Below are positions 8,166 through 18,000 of a stretch of DNA of 64,000 bases, in pieces. The notes beneath the pieces are model-generated. The model saw only the letters and a list, made by a program, of their open reading frames with translations, was not told the origin of the DNA and made no database searches. The position numbers and the translations under genes were made by a program. The stretch lies in assembly GCF_003627215.1 (NCBI RefSeq), contig NZ_CP032677.1, forward strand, positions 3,229,501 to 3,293,500. Direction: 5' to 3'. The stretch comes from Pseudomonas sp. Leaf58. GTDB taxonomy: Bacteria; Pseudomonadota; Gammaproteobacteria; Pseudomonadales; Pseudomonadaceae. How positions within the stretch are numbered: position 1 is the stretch's first letter; each line of letters begins with the position of its first letter.

Positions 8166-8210
8166 TCAAGGCCCTGCACCGCAATAACAACAACGACCGG
8201 TGAGGCAACC

Positions 8211-9110
8211 ATGACTGTAGCGATTTCCCACTCCCCCGCAGTACAAGCCTTCTTCGCGAAAGCAGCTGGCATTGGCAACGACCAGGGCAACCCGCGCTTG
8301 AAGCAGATCGTGCTGCGCATACTGCAGGACAGCGCCAAGCTGATCGAAGACCTGGCGATCAGCGACGACGAATTCTGGCAGGCGGTCGACTACCTCAACC
8401 GCCTTGGCAGCCGCAGCGAGGCCGGCCTGCTGATGGCGGGGCTTGGCCTGGAGCACTTCCTCGACCTGCTCAGCGATGCCCGCGACAGCCAGGCCGGGAA
8501 TAACGGTGGCACACCACGTACCATCGAAGGCCCGCTGTATGTGGCCGGCGCGCCGTTGTGCGCAGGCGAGGCACGGCTGGACGATGGTCGCGACCCGGGC
8601 CGACCGATGCTGCTCGAAGGCCAGGTGCTGGACCTGGCTGGCAAGCCGCTGGCCGGGGCTATCGTCGACGTGTGGCACGCCAATACCCAAGGCCTGTATT
8701 CCTACTTCGATTCAAGCCAATCGGACTACAACCTGCGCCGCCGTATCGTCACCGACGCCCAGGGCCGCTACCGCGCCCACAGCATCGTCCCCAGCGGCTA
8801 TGGCTGCCCGGCCGACGGCCCCACCCAGGCCTGCCTGGACCAGTTGGGCCGGCACGGCCAGCGCCCAGCGCACATCCACTTCTTCGTCAGTGCACCGGGG
8901 TACCGGCACCTGACCACGCAGATCAACCTGGCGGGTGACGAGTACCTGTGGGATGACTTTGCCCACGCTACCCGCGACGGGTTGGTGGGCGAGGTGCAGC
9001 AGCTCGAGGGCGGTGTGGCGCGGGTGGTGTTCGACTTCTGTCTGCAGCCGGCGGCACATGCGGATGATGAGCAACGCAGCCAGCGGCCGCGGGCTTTGCA
9101 GACGGTTTGA
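8211..9110 (+). CDS. catA: Catechol 1,2-dioxygenase (ortho/intradiol cleavage)
   Basis: A 299-residue non-haem Fe(III) enzyme that opens catechol between the hydroxyls to cis,cis-muconate. The four iron ligands are visible: Y163 (HANTQGLYSYFD), Y197 (PSGYGCP), H221 and H223 (RPAHIHFF). The helical N-terminal dimerisation domain (1-100) precedes TIEGPLYVAGAP and the beta-sandwich catalytic domain. Length is slightly below the usual 305-311. It directly follows dmpR and has its own DmpR-type operators, IHF site and sigma-54 promoter, so it is probably induced by phenol together with the hydroxylase. This differs from benzoate-linked catA genes, which usually sit with catBC and answer to CatR/muconate. 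No catB or catC is in the window. Confidence 0.95.
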   Translation: MTVAISHSPAVQAFFAKAAGIGNDQGNPRLKQIVLRILQDSAKLIEDLAISDDEFWQAVDYLNRLGSRSEAGLLMAGLGLEHFLDLLSDARDSQAGNNGGTPRTIEGPLYVAGAPLCAGEARLDDGRDPGRPMLLEGQVLDLAGKPLAGAIVDVWHANTQGLYSYFDSSQSDYNLRRRIVTDAQGRYRAHSIVPSGYGCPADGPTQACLDQLGRHGQRPAHIHFFVSAPGYRHLTTQINLAGDEYLWDDFAHATRDGLVGEVQQLEGGVARVVFDFCLQPAAHADDEQRSQRPRALQTV

Positions 9111-9118
9111 GATTGCCG

Positions 9119-9161
9119 GGGCTGCTTTGCAGCCCTTTCGCGACACAAGGCCGCTCCTACC
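9119..9161 (+). terminator. Hairpin plus conserved tail after catA
   Basis: GGGCTGC-TTT-GCAGCCC (9119-9135) is a 7-bp perfect stem, followed by the tail TCGCGACACAAGGCCGCTCC that recurs in other convergent gaps here. It lies just after catA and before the 3' end of the opposite-strand hydrolase gene. Confidence 0.65.
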
Positions 9162-9245
9162 GTTGGCGATTACCCAGCCCGTTGGGTTGCGCCGGTGTTC
9201 GCGGGCACGTCCGCGCCTTCGTCCGCCACATGACCGCAAAGTGGG

Positions 9246-9740
9246 TTACATGTGCTGACCTTGCGCAGCCAGTTCGGCAAGCACCTCGGCCGAGGTGGTG
9301 ACCTGGCGAAAGTGATGCTGCCAAAGCTCGATGCCCAGCTTGCCCGACCTGTCCAGCGAAGACCCTACCGTCATGTCAGTGACCAAGGTGGGCATCAGCC
9401 CCGCATCGAACAGGGCAAAACCGGCGGCCAGCACACAGGTTTCGGTCTGCAGCCCGCACACCAGCACCCGCTCCGCACCCAGTTGCCGGATGTACGCGAT
9501 GGCCTCGGCGCTCTGCCCGTAGCCATGCTTGACGAACACCTGGTCGGCTTCGACCAGGCTCTCGTCGTCCGCCGCCGGGTGCCAGCCGAGCTGGCGCTCG
9601 AACGGCGTGGCCTGTTCATCGTGCAACGCCACCGAGGCAACGGTGGGGATGTTGGCCGACAACCGGCGCAGGCCATCGACCAACCACTCGGGCGGGCTGA
9701 AGGTGGACTGGACATCGACGATGAGCAAAACCTGGCGCAT
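9246..9740 (-). CDS. Isochorismatase/nicotinamidase-like cysteine hydrolase
   Basis: A 164-residue member of the isochorismatase-like hydrolase family. The triad can be placed: D9 in LLIVDVQSTF, the conserved lysine in ADQVFVKHGYG, and the nucleophilic cysteine in LQTETCVLAAGFALFDAG. The short length is that of the small single-domain subgroup. These enzymes hydrolyse amides or vinyl ethers (nicotinamide, isochorismate, N-carbamoyl compounds); the substrate cannot be told from sequence. It stands alone and converges on catA. The start ATG at 9740 is the only sensible one. Confidence 0.8.
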   Translation of the reverse strand: MRQVLLIVDVQSTFSPPEWLVDGLRRLSANIPTVASVALHDEQATPFERQLGWHPAADDESLVEADQVFVKHGYGQSAEAIAYIRQLGAERVLVCGLQTETCVLAAGFALFDAGLMPTLVTDMTVGSSLDRSGKLGIELWQHHFRQVTTSAEVLAELAAQGQHM

Positions 9741-10204
9741 GGGCGGATTCCGGTGCTGGCAAAAGGCGCTGAGTATAACGTGATCTCGTCTCGCGAACGG
9801 CGCCAGGTTATCGCCCTATACCTCTACCCGACCGGGCCTGCGCAGGACTGAAGGCTGCGGACAAAAAAAGAAACATTTCTCGGGCAGTCATAGTTTTAAA
9901 CAGCCCATTCGCAACTGCTGAGATCATTTACAGAGTAAACGACATAAAAAGCCCCACAGTTTACAGAGGCTCCCGATCGTGGCACCTCAGAGGGCAGATG
10001 CATGTCGGAATTATCTTTAGGAATACCCTTACAAACAATCCACCGCCTATAAACACCACCGCGCTTATTTCCTCGAAACGCCAAATAGAGCCTGTTGACA
10101 CCGATTAATCCAAACCCTAAAAATTTCACACCCTCGCAACCCGTAGAGACATCAAGGGGGAGAAAACAACCACATCCCTCATCAATAACAAAAAAAGGTG
10201 CCCA
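9741..10204. other. AT-rich intergenic region before the ABC exporter
   Basis: This 464-base gap changes from high GC to clearly AT-rich near 9850, and the low GC continues into the exporter genes. An open frame on the minus strand (9896-10228) fills much of it but is doubtful. No convincing promoter could be assigned. The RBS of the permease gene (AAGGTG) is at the right edge. The composition shift marks the likely left edge of a transferred segment. Confidence 0.5.
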
Positions 10205-10228
10205 ATGACCGCCATCCGCCGACAGCAC
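9896..10228 (-). CDS. Doubtful orphan open frame, 110 residues
   Basis: The frame encodes a cysteine-containing protein (VIDEGCGCFLPLDVS, RLYLAFRGNKRGGVYRRW, NCGAFYVVYSVNDLSSC) that I do not recognise. Codon use is AT-richer than the surrounding genes, like the adjacent ABC genes. It overlaps the start of the opposite-strand permease by 24 bases and has no clear RBS. It could be a remnant of a transferred gene, a small orphan protein or chance. Confidence 0.2.
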   Translation of the reverse strand: MLSADGGHWAPFFVIDEGCGCFLPLDVSTGCEGVKFLGFGLIGVNRLYLAFRGNKRGGVYRRWIVCKGIPKDNSDMHLPSEVPRSGASVNCGAFYVVYSVNDLSSCEWAV

Positions 10229-10957
10229 ACCTTACGAATAGTAAAAATCTGGAACATCTCCAGAATCTTGATAAAAGAACACTTGCAGGAACCTACAGCA
10301 CTCCTCTGGACCGGCCTGGCACCCTGCCTGATGTTCATGATCGTGACTTCCAACTACCCAGCCGCCAACCAGGCGTACCGAGCCAATGCAGCATGGTTTT
10401 ACGCTTACATCGCCGCAAATGTCGCTTTTTTCGGCCTTAGCTTCTATCTGATCGGCCGTCGAGAAAGCGGTTTCATCCGCTCGTTCATTTATCAGCGCAA
10501 CGCGATCTTCTTGTTCCTTTTCTCACACGCCACCAGTTACACGGTGATCAGCCTTATTTACTGCAGCGTATTCTACCTCACGACCAAACCACTCTATGGC
10601 GAGTACTCATTTGGGGAGTACCTGCAGTTAACAACCTGCTTTTACACCAGCTACCTCATATTTTCCTGCATAGGCCTCATCATAGCGGCACTTCCTATTA
10701 AGTTCAGTACCGCCGGCACGCTATTTTCACTGATGTCCTTCCTAATGCTCGCTTCCGGCTATGCCGGGTCTATGCATGGCCACGGCAGTTATCCCTGGTT
10801 CAATCTTATCAACCCGCTGTACCTCACCACCCAAATTGTCAACGGCGCTTTGCCCTTACTCCCCAGCTTCATTGCAGCATTGGCAGCTTCCACCGCCGGG
10901 TTGCTGCTAACAGCGAAATATTTCCGCATCCAGCCCATTTGGAGCCGATACTCATGA
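10205..10957 (+). CDS. ABC-2-type exporter permease
   Basis: A 250-residue integral membrane protein with about six hydrophobic helices (for example LLWTGLAPCLMFMIVT, WFYAYIAANVAFFGLSFYLI, FLFLFSHATSYTVISLIYC, FSCIGLIIAAL, LMSFLMLASGYAG, IAALAASTAGLLLTA), as in ABC-2 transporter subunits. The ATG at 10205 has AAGGTG 6 bases before it. Its stop overlaps the start of the ATPase gene as ATGA, so the two are translationally coupled. Codon use is AT-richer than the flanks, suggesting recent acquisition. Substrate unknown; partner is the next gene. Confidence 0.8.
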   Translation: MTAIRRQHTLRIVKIWNISRILIKEHLQEPTALLWTGLAPCLMFMIVTSNYPAANQAYRANAAWFYAYIAANVAFFGLSFYLIGRRESGFIRSFIYQRNAIFLFLFSHATSYTVISLIYCSVFYLTTKPLYGEYSFGEYLQLTTCFYTSYLIFSCIGLIIAALPIKFSTAGTLFSLMSFLMLASGYAGSMHGHGSYPWFNLINPLYLTTQIVNGALPLLPSFIAALAASTAGLLLTAKYFRIQPIWSRYS

Positions 10958-11655
10958 GTATTCTGACGCTGACCAATATTGGCTTCTCTTATAATAAAGA
11001 ACCGTTCCTGGATAACGTATCTTTCCACTTAGCCAGGGGTGAGGTACTCGGAATCCTAGGGCGCAACGGCGCCGGTAAAACAACACTGTTCGACCTGATC
11101 TGCGCATTGAGAAAGCCTTGCCGTGGCGAAATCAATAATGCCTCCCACCGCCAGGTGTATCTCACGCAGGTACTAACGCCTCCGCCTTCTTTGCGGATGT
11201 CAGAAGCGGCCGGCCTGGTTGCCCAGCTGAACGCACCTCGTGTGCCCGGCCACGCCGAACTTGTCTCTCGGCTGTCTGGGTGGTCGCTATCACTAGGCCG
11301 ACGCTACGCTGAAATCTCACAGAAAAAAGTGTCCACCTGCAGCTATGGCGAGATTCGCAGCTATTTCACGCTGACGCTGCTACTGCTGGACAGCGACCTG
11401 ATCATCCTCGACGAACCTACCGCCGGTGTAGACCCCGAATTCCGGCACTACATTTGGCTCGGAATCAGCAGCGCCTGCAAGGAAGGTGCAAGCGTGCTGG
11501 TCTCATCCCATTACACGCAAGAAATCGTCGCACACTGCAATCGGTTTTACATGCTTGCGCAGGGGCAACTCGAAGCCTTTGAAAGTGGTAATCAGTTTCT
11601 GACCCGTTACCAGGCTACGTCACTTGATGATGCGTTCATCAACGCCGCCCTGTAA
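10954..11655 (+). CDS. ABC transporter ATP-binding subunit
   Basis: A 233-residue ATPase with Walker A GRNGAGKTT, Q-loop region VYLTQV, a degenerate signature CSYGEIR in place of LSGGQ, Walker B LIILDEPTAGVDP and a switch histidine in VSSHYTQEI. It pairs with the preceding permease to form a two-gene exporter of the ABC-2 drug/polysaccharide/bacteriocin-self-protection type. The ATG at 10954 overlaps the permease stop and is chosen over an in-frame TTG at 10939. The unusual signature sequence is the main oddity. The next gene starts 42 bases later with its own RBS and probably its own promoter. Confidence 0.88.
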   Translation: MSILTLTNIGFSYNKEPFLDNVSFHLARGEVLGILGRNGAGKTTLFDLICALRKPCRGEINNASHRQVYLTQVLTPPPSLRMSEAAGLVAQLNAPRVPGHAELVSRLSGWSLSLGRRYAEISQKKVSTCSYGEIRSYFTLTLLLLDSDLIILDEPTAGVDPEFRHYIWLGISSACKEGASVLVSSHYTQEIVAHCNRFYMLAQGQLEAFESGNQFLTRYQATSLDDAFINAAL

Positions 11656-11697
11656 TTCTTCGCTATAGTGGGGGGCCTTTAACAAGGAGCCTCACAC

Positions 11698-11994
11698 ATG
11701 GACGTACGCTGCACCTCGATCGATGACGTTCGCACACGCATCGATCTCATCGACCAACGCCTGGTTGCCCTGCTCGCCCAGCGTGGCCAGCTGGTGGCCC
11801 AGGCGGCCGCGTTCAAGCAGACCACCGACGACGTGCGCGCACCGGCGCGGGTCGAGCAGGTGATTGCCAAGGTACGGGGTATTGCTGGGGAAACGGGGGC
11901 TTCGCCAGAGGTAGTGGAGCGGGTGTATCGGGCGATGATCGCGGCGTTCATCGACGAAGAGTTGAAGGTGCATGCCAGGTTAGCGGGTAAATAA
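11698..11994 (+). CDS. Small monofunctional chorismate mutase (AroQ/PchB-like)
   Basis: A 98-residue all-helical protein of the AroQ class: DDVRTRIDLIDQRLVALLAQRGQLVAQAAAFK aligns with the long first helix, giving the expected active-site residues R12, R29 and K40. The last helix AFIDEELKVH has a glutamate where PchB has Q90. The reaction would be chorismate to prephenate, with possible isochorismate pyruvate-lyase activity as in PchB. There is no signal peptide, so it acts in the cytoplasm. AAGGAG lies about 8 bases before the ATG, and CTATAGTGG near 11672 may be a -10 box. It lies between the ABC module and the peroxidase terminator. Link to the ABC exporter is uncertain. Confidence 0.8.
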   Translation: MDVRCTSIDDVRTRIDLIDQRLVALLAQRGQLVAQAAAFKQTTDDVRAPARVEQVIAKVRGIAGETGASPEVVERVYRAMIAAFIDEELKVHARLAGK

Positions 11995-11995
11995 A

Positions 11996-12018
11996 CAGGG
12001 GCCGCTTTGCGACCCCTG
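11996..12018. terminator. Bidirectional hairpin between chorismate mutase and peroxidase genes
   Basis: CAGGGGCCGC-TTT-GCGACCCCTG forms a stem with one mismatch between the two convergent 3' ends. Confidence 0.55.
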
Positions 12019-12050
12019 CATTTCAAGCCAACCGCTTATCCCTCAGGCCC

Positions 12051-15000
12051 TCAACCTGCCAGGATGAAGTCCGCCGCGGTCACCGTGGTTGCATCCGCCA
12101 CCCCCACCAGGCGGATGGAGTCGGCAGCGCCAATGCTGACCAGCGTATCCGCGCCGACATCGGCGATGGTGACGCTGGCCGCAAAGGTGGCTGCGGTGAT
12201 GTTGAGGGCGCTGATATCCAGCCGATCCTGGCCACCCGCGGCGATAGCATCGAAGTTGATGATGAAGTCGTTACCGAAACCAGCGGCGAACAGGAATACA
12301 TCGTTGCCGTCAGTTGCCATCATCGTGTCATTACCAGCACCGCCCGTGACGGTATCGTTACCCGCCGCACCGTTGAGGAAGTCATTGCCAGCACCACCGA
12401 GCAAGGTGTCGCTGCCAACGTCACCAAACAGCGTGTCGTTGCCATCACCGCCCTCCAGCGTGTCGTTGCCGTTGCCGCCGTCCAGGCTGTCATCGCCGGC
12501 CCCACCGAGCAAGTTGTCGTTGCCAGCGTCACCGCGCAAGGTGTCGTTGCCGACACCGCCGTCGAGGGTATCGTTACCACCGCCGCCGTTCAGGGTGTCG
12601 GTACCCACGCCACCGAACAGCTGGTCATCGCCAGCATCGCCGTTGAGGGTATCGTTGCCAGCATTGCCGTTGAGGGTGTCGTTGCCACCGTCACCATTGA
12701 GCGTGTCGTTGCCTGCCGCGCCGTTGATGATATTGGCCAGGCCGTTACCCGTACCGGTGAAGTTGCCCGCGCCGGTATAGGTCAAGGTCTCGACGTTGCC
12801 GGCCAAGGTGTAGTTGGCCAGCGTGGTCTGCACGGTGTCCGTGCCCGCCCCGTTGGCCTCGACCACCACATCCCCGGCGTTATCCACCACGTAGATGTCG
12901 TTACCCACGCCACCCACCAGGCGGTCGGCACCTGCACCGCCGTTGAGCAGGTCGTTGGCGGCGCCACCGGTTATGGTATTGGCCAGAGCGTTACCGGTAC
13001 CGGTAAAGGCGCTGCTGCCGGTGTAGGTCAGGTTTTCGACGTTGGCACCCAAGGTGTAGCTGGCCAGGCTGGTCTGCACCTGGTCGGTACCGCCGTTCAG
13101 TGCTTCTGTCACCGTGTCGCCGAGGTTGTCGACCACGAAGGTGTCGTCGCCGGCACCGCCGATCATGGCATCCGCGCCAAGCCCGCCGTTGAGGGTGTCG
13201 TTGCCGTCGCCACCGTCGAGCGTGTCAGGGTCGTCGCCCCCATTGAGGACGTCGTTGCCTACCCCGCCGAACAGTTGGTCGGCACCGCCCAGGCCATTGA
13301 GCGTGTCGTTGCCACCCAAGCCCGAGATTACGTCGTTGCCCGCGCCACCGGTGAGGGTGTTGGCACCGTTGGTACCCACCAGCACCACGCCCGGTGTCGG
13401 CACCACGGCCGTAGTCGCAGCGGAGGTGAGCGACTCCAGGGTGCCAAAGCCGTCGGTGTAGCGCACGACCACCCGCAGCTGTTGGTTGCCCTGGGCAAAG
13501 CCAGGGGTAAAGGTCGCTGCGGTAGCGCCGACAATGTCGGCGAAGACGCCGCCAGTGCCCTGCTGCCATTGGAAGCTGAAGGCGCCCAAGCCGTCCAGGT
13601 CGGCAATGCTGCCGGTTTGCGCGGTCAACGTCTGGCCCTGGTTGGGTGTGGTGTCGCTGATCAACACACTACCGGTCGGCGCATCGTTGACGTTGGCCAC
13701 CGGGTCGAGGATGTCTGAGGCGATGCTTTCCTGCACGCCAAAGTCATCCACGTAGCTGACCACCACCCGCATGTTCTGCCCCACTTGCGCCTGGGTTAGC
13801 ACGAAGGTGCTGTTGATAGCGCCGGCAATGTTGACCCAACCTACCCCGCGGTTGGACTGCCACTGGAAGGTGAACTGCGGGTTGCTCAGGCCGTCGGCGT
13901 CGACGATGGTCGCCGGGTTGGCGCTGAGCGTCTGGTTCTGCCTCAGCAACCCGGTAACGGTCGGCCCAGCGCTTGGCGCACTGTTGGCCGACGAATCGAC
14001 GATTTCCAGCGTGCCTTTGGCGTCCTGATACACCCCGCGTACGCGGATGCTGAGGCCGGCCACATCGTCGGTCACCCGGTAGGTGCTGCCGATGGCCCGT
14101 GACACTTCGCCGGCGGCAACGAAGGTGATGTCTTCGTACACCCCAGAGCCCGGCAGGCGTTCGACCTGCCAGTAGTAGGCCATCGGGCCATTGACGGCGC
14201 CGTTGGCATTGGCCGCGCTGGCGTTGTCGGCATCGTGCACCGCCAGGTTGGTGACCTTCAGCAGTTGCCCGCTGACCGGTGTGTCGTCACGCACGCCGCT
14301 GGCAGCGTCGAGGATCACCAGGTGGCCCGCCGGGCCTGCGTTAACCGCCGTACCCACGCCGGAGGCCACTGAGGTGTCAGAGAACTGCAGGCGCTCGATA
14401 CCGGTAAGGTGGTCGACGCCATCCCGCCCGGCCACCCGGTCGGTAACGGTCACCGAGTTGCCATCGACCACCACGTCGTAGTCGCTGGCCACCCCCGAGA
14501 ACAGCGCCGTGTCGTAGTTGTCGGTGCCGCTGAGGATCTCGCGGATGATCACCAGCTGGCCTGGGTTGTAAGTGCCATTGAGCATCAGTGGCACCATCGG
14601 CTCCATGCTATTGAAACTGGCGATTTCCGGGCCGCTGCCGTCGTGGTTGGCGCGTACGCTGATACGCACGTTCAACCACTTGTCACCGTCCAGGATATCG
14701 TCACCGCCCCGCCCTTCGAGCAGGTCACTGCCGCTACCGCCCAGGATGATGTTGCCACCATCGTAGAACGTCGCGCCAGCGGCCAGCAGGCTGGACAGCC
14801 CATTGATCAGGCTGATGTTGGTTAGCACGCTGCCGTTGGCGCCGGCGGTCGGCAAGCTGGCGGCGTCTGCATTGTCGCCACGCAGGAAGTCACCATGCGC
14901 CGACCCCGACAGGCCCTCCATGATGTCGAAGCGCACCAGCGCCGAAGCACCCGAGCCCGGCACCGGCGGCACATCGAAGAAGCGGTCGCTGTAGTCGATG

Positions 15001-18000
15001 GTCACGCCTTGGGCCAGGTCCTTGAAGGTTGCCCAGTCGTAGCCTGAGCCACCGATGTAGCGGTCACCGAAGCCCAGGCTGCCGACCATGATGTCGTCGC
15101 CGCCTTCACCGTTGAACTTGTCGTTCTCGTTGCCACCGATGAACACGTCGTTGCCGATGATCGGGTCGTTGCCGAGCGGGTCGAAGTTGTCGCCAGGTGC
15201 ACCGTCCGAGGTGCCCTTCTCGATCCAGTCGTCACCTTCGTTGCCCATGTCCTGCTCGTTGGCCTTGCTGCCCAGGATAAAGTCGTTGCCCTGGCCGCCA
15301 ATGGCTTCGGAGGCATCCTCACCGGTGACGATGAAGTCGTTGCCGAAACCGCCAATGATCAGGTTGACGCCATTACCGCCGTGCAGCACATCGTTGCCGT
15401 CGCCACCCTGGATATTGTCGTCACCGCCCATGTCGCTGATGATGTCATCGCCGGCACCACCGCGCAGCTGGTCGTTGCCGTCGCCGCCCTCGATGCGGTC
15501 ATTGCCAGCATCGCCCCAAACCGTGTCGTCACCCTCGCTGGACACCAGGATGTCGTCACCGTTGGTACCGCCCAGCACGATGTGCTCGGTACCGGCATAA
15601 CGGAGGTAGTTGCTGTCTGGGCCAACCGTCAGCGGGCTGTCACGGAACACCACCTGCTGGCCGTTTTCGCCCAGCGGGTCAGCGTTGCCCAGGCCGTCGT
15701 TGTACTGCTTGCTCCTGTCCACTTCCAGGTAGAAGCCAGGGTCGGAGAAGACCAGGCCCGGCAGGTGGGTGGCCGAGGTGTTAGCCATGATCAGCTTGGC
15801 GAACGAGTTGCTTTCCAGCTCGGCGTTCATCGAGAGGCCGGCGGTGCGCTCCAGGTAGTAGAAGCGGTCGCCGTCCTGCAGTTTCTCCATCTGGTTCTCG
15901 AACACGAAGTTGAAGGTGGTGCCGAGCATGCCGCCGAACGGGGTTTTCTCCTCGGCCAGGCCGCCGATCCACAGGTCGATGGCATCGACACCGGTGATGG
16001 TCACCCCCTTCAGGTCATCGGCGTTGCCCAGCACGCCATCCTTGCCGGCCAGGGTCTTGTTGGCCCAGGCACCGCTGCTGTTGAGGAAGTCCAGGCGATC
16101 GATTGGCGCACCATCGCCGCCGAACACCAGGGCCATGGCTGCCGCGCGTTTTTCCAGCAACGTGGTGGCACCGGTGATGGTGCTGTGGGTGCCGTAAGCC
16201 GCAATGAAGTTGATCAGCGACTCGGGATGCTTCAGGTGCTGCACCAGGTCGACCCAGCTGGTGTACGGCTTGAGCTGGGTGTCGCCGGTTTGCCCGTAGA
16301 TATCACGACGCAAGGCGTTCAGCGAGGGGATGCCGACGTCACGGCCACGGGCGATGTTGATGGCCGGCAGGTCCAGCGGCAGGCCGAGCAGGTTGTTGCG
16401 CAGCGCCTCAGTGACGAACTCGTCAATTTCGTTACCGGCCTGGCGAGTAACCCCGCGCACGATGGCGCTGGTCGCGTCTTCGGGGGTGACGCCACTGGCG
16501 GCATAGGCCAGCGGGTTGAGGAACGCCGCGATCAGCCCCAGTTGCTGCTCGGGGTTGGCGCTTGCCGGGTCCTTGATGACGTTGAAGTCGATGTCGAAGC
16601 GGTCGACAGTCTCGGTCAACATCGAGTGGCCGAAGCGGTACACAGTGTGGGCGAACTCGGCCACGATAGATGCATCGAGGTCGACGTCGTACACCTGGGT
16701 CGGGGCGAAGAACAGGTCCACCCGTGGTTGCACGGTACGGGCGAACTCCTCGAACACCAGGTGCTGGTACTGCATCTCGGTGCCGAACTTGGCAGCCTGG
16801 AACAGCCGCTCGCCGTTCCACACCAGGGCGTTGACCTCGGTCGGGGTGGTTGGCAATGCCGTTACCGGGTTCAGCAGCCACTCGTTGAGGAAGGCCAAGT
16901 CTTTAGCGTCCAGCACCGTGTCCATGGTCTGTGCCACCAGCCGGTTGTGCTCGGAGTGGAAGATCGCATGCACGGCGGTCAGGCCGATGTTCTCGTTGAC
17001 CCGGCCATCACCGGCGATGTAGTGCGCGTCGAGCAGTTCGTTATCGTAGGCCAGGTTGGCCCCCTGCTGGCTCACCGGCACAGCGTTACCCACTTCGGTG
17101 CCGGCGTCTGGCACCAGTACGCCACCACTGAACACCGGCACGGCATTGTGGGCGATGTCAGCAAGGAACTGGTGGCCGGTGCGCACCGCGTCTGCGAGGT
17201 TGATCGGCGCCAGCGGATTGCCTTCTACCTGTTGGTCATCGGCAGTACCGGCGATGCCGTCCACACCTTTCATCACTACCATCGGGTAGCCATGCGGCCC
17301 CTTGATGAAGTTGCCATAGGCGTCGGTGGCCAGCAGCGGCACGTTGTCGACGTCGGCATCGGTCAGGTTGATGCCGAGCAGGTCGCGGGCCTGAGCCTTG
17401 ACCACCTTCCAGGTGGCCATGCCGCCGATTTCGTGGTCATCCGCGGTGCCGAACTTGCCATCCGCGCCCAGGTCACGGTTGGTAATCAGCCGGCCGGTGG
17501 CGACCGGGCCATGGTCGGTCATCACATAGGCGCGCAAGAACACCTGGTGCGAGGGGTGCGAGCTGTAGGTCTGGTTCTGGTCCACGAAGGGCGTGGTGGT
17601 GTTGGTATGCTCGTGAATGTCGTCGGCGTTGCCGAGGATGCCATCAGGCCCAGGCAGGTTGGTGGCACGGGTCACTACCATGAAGTTGGTCGGCGCATTT
17701 TCCTTGTACAGCGGGTCGTCCGGCTTCAGCGGGATGTACACCGTACCCGAGCCACCCTTGGTGACCAGGTCCAGGCCATGGTCGAAGAACTGCCCAAAGA
17801 AGGTCATCCAGGCGTTGAACGGCGCAGACAGCCCGGCGTCGGCAGCGGTGTTCTCGAACAGGTACACATCGTGGTCGTCATTGGTGCCGAACTGGCCATC
17901 CAGGCCTGGGCTGGCGACGACACGCACGCCATCCTTGAGCACGTCGTCACTGCCTTGTGCACCGAAGTCCAGCTTGCCGTTCAGGCCTGGGTCATAGGCG

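Noticed and set aside
10930..10960. Frameshift between ABC permease and ATPase
   Set aside because: The ATGA overlap is normal translational coupling; both proteins are complete.
12320..13350. CRISPR-like spacing of repeats of about 27 bases
   Set aside because: The repeats stay in frame and encode GGxGxDxLx calcium-binding nonapeptides. There are no unique spacers of constant length and no cas genes.
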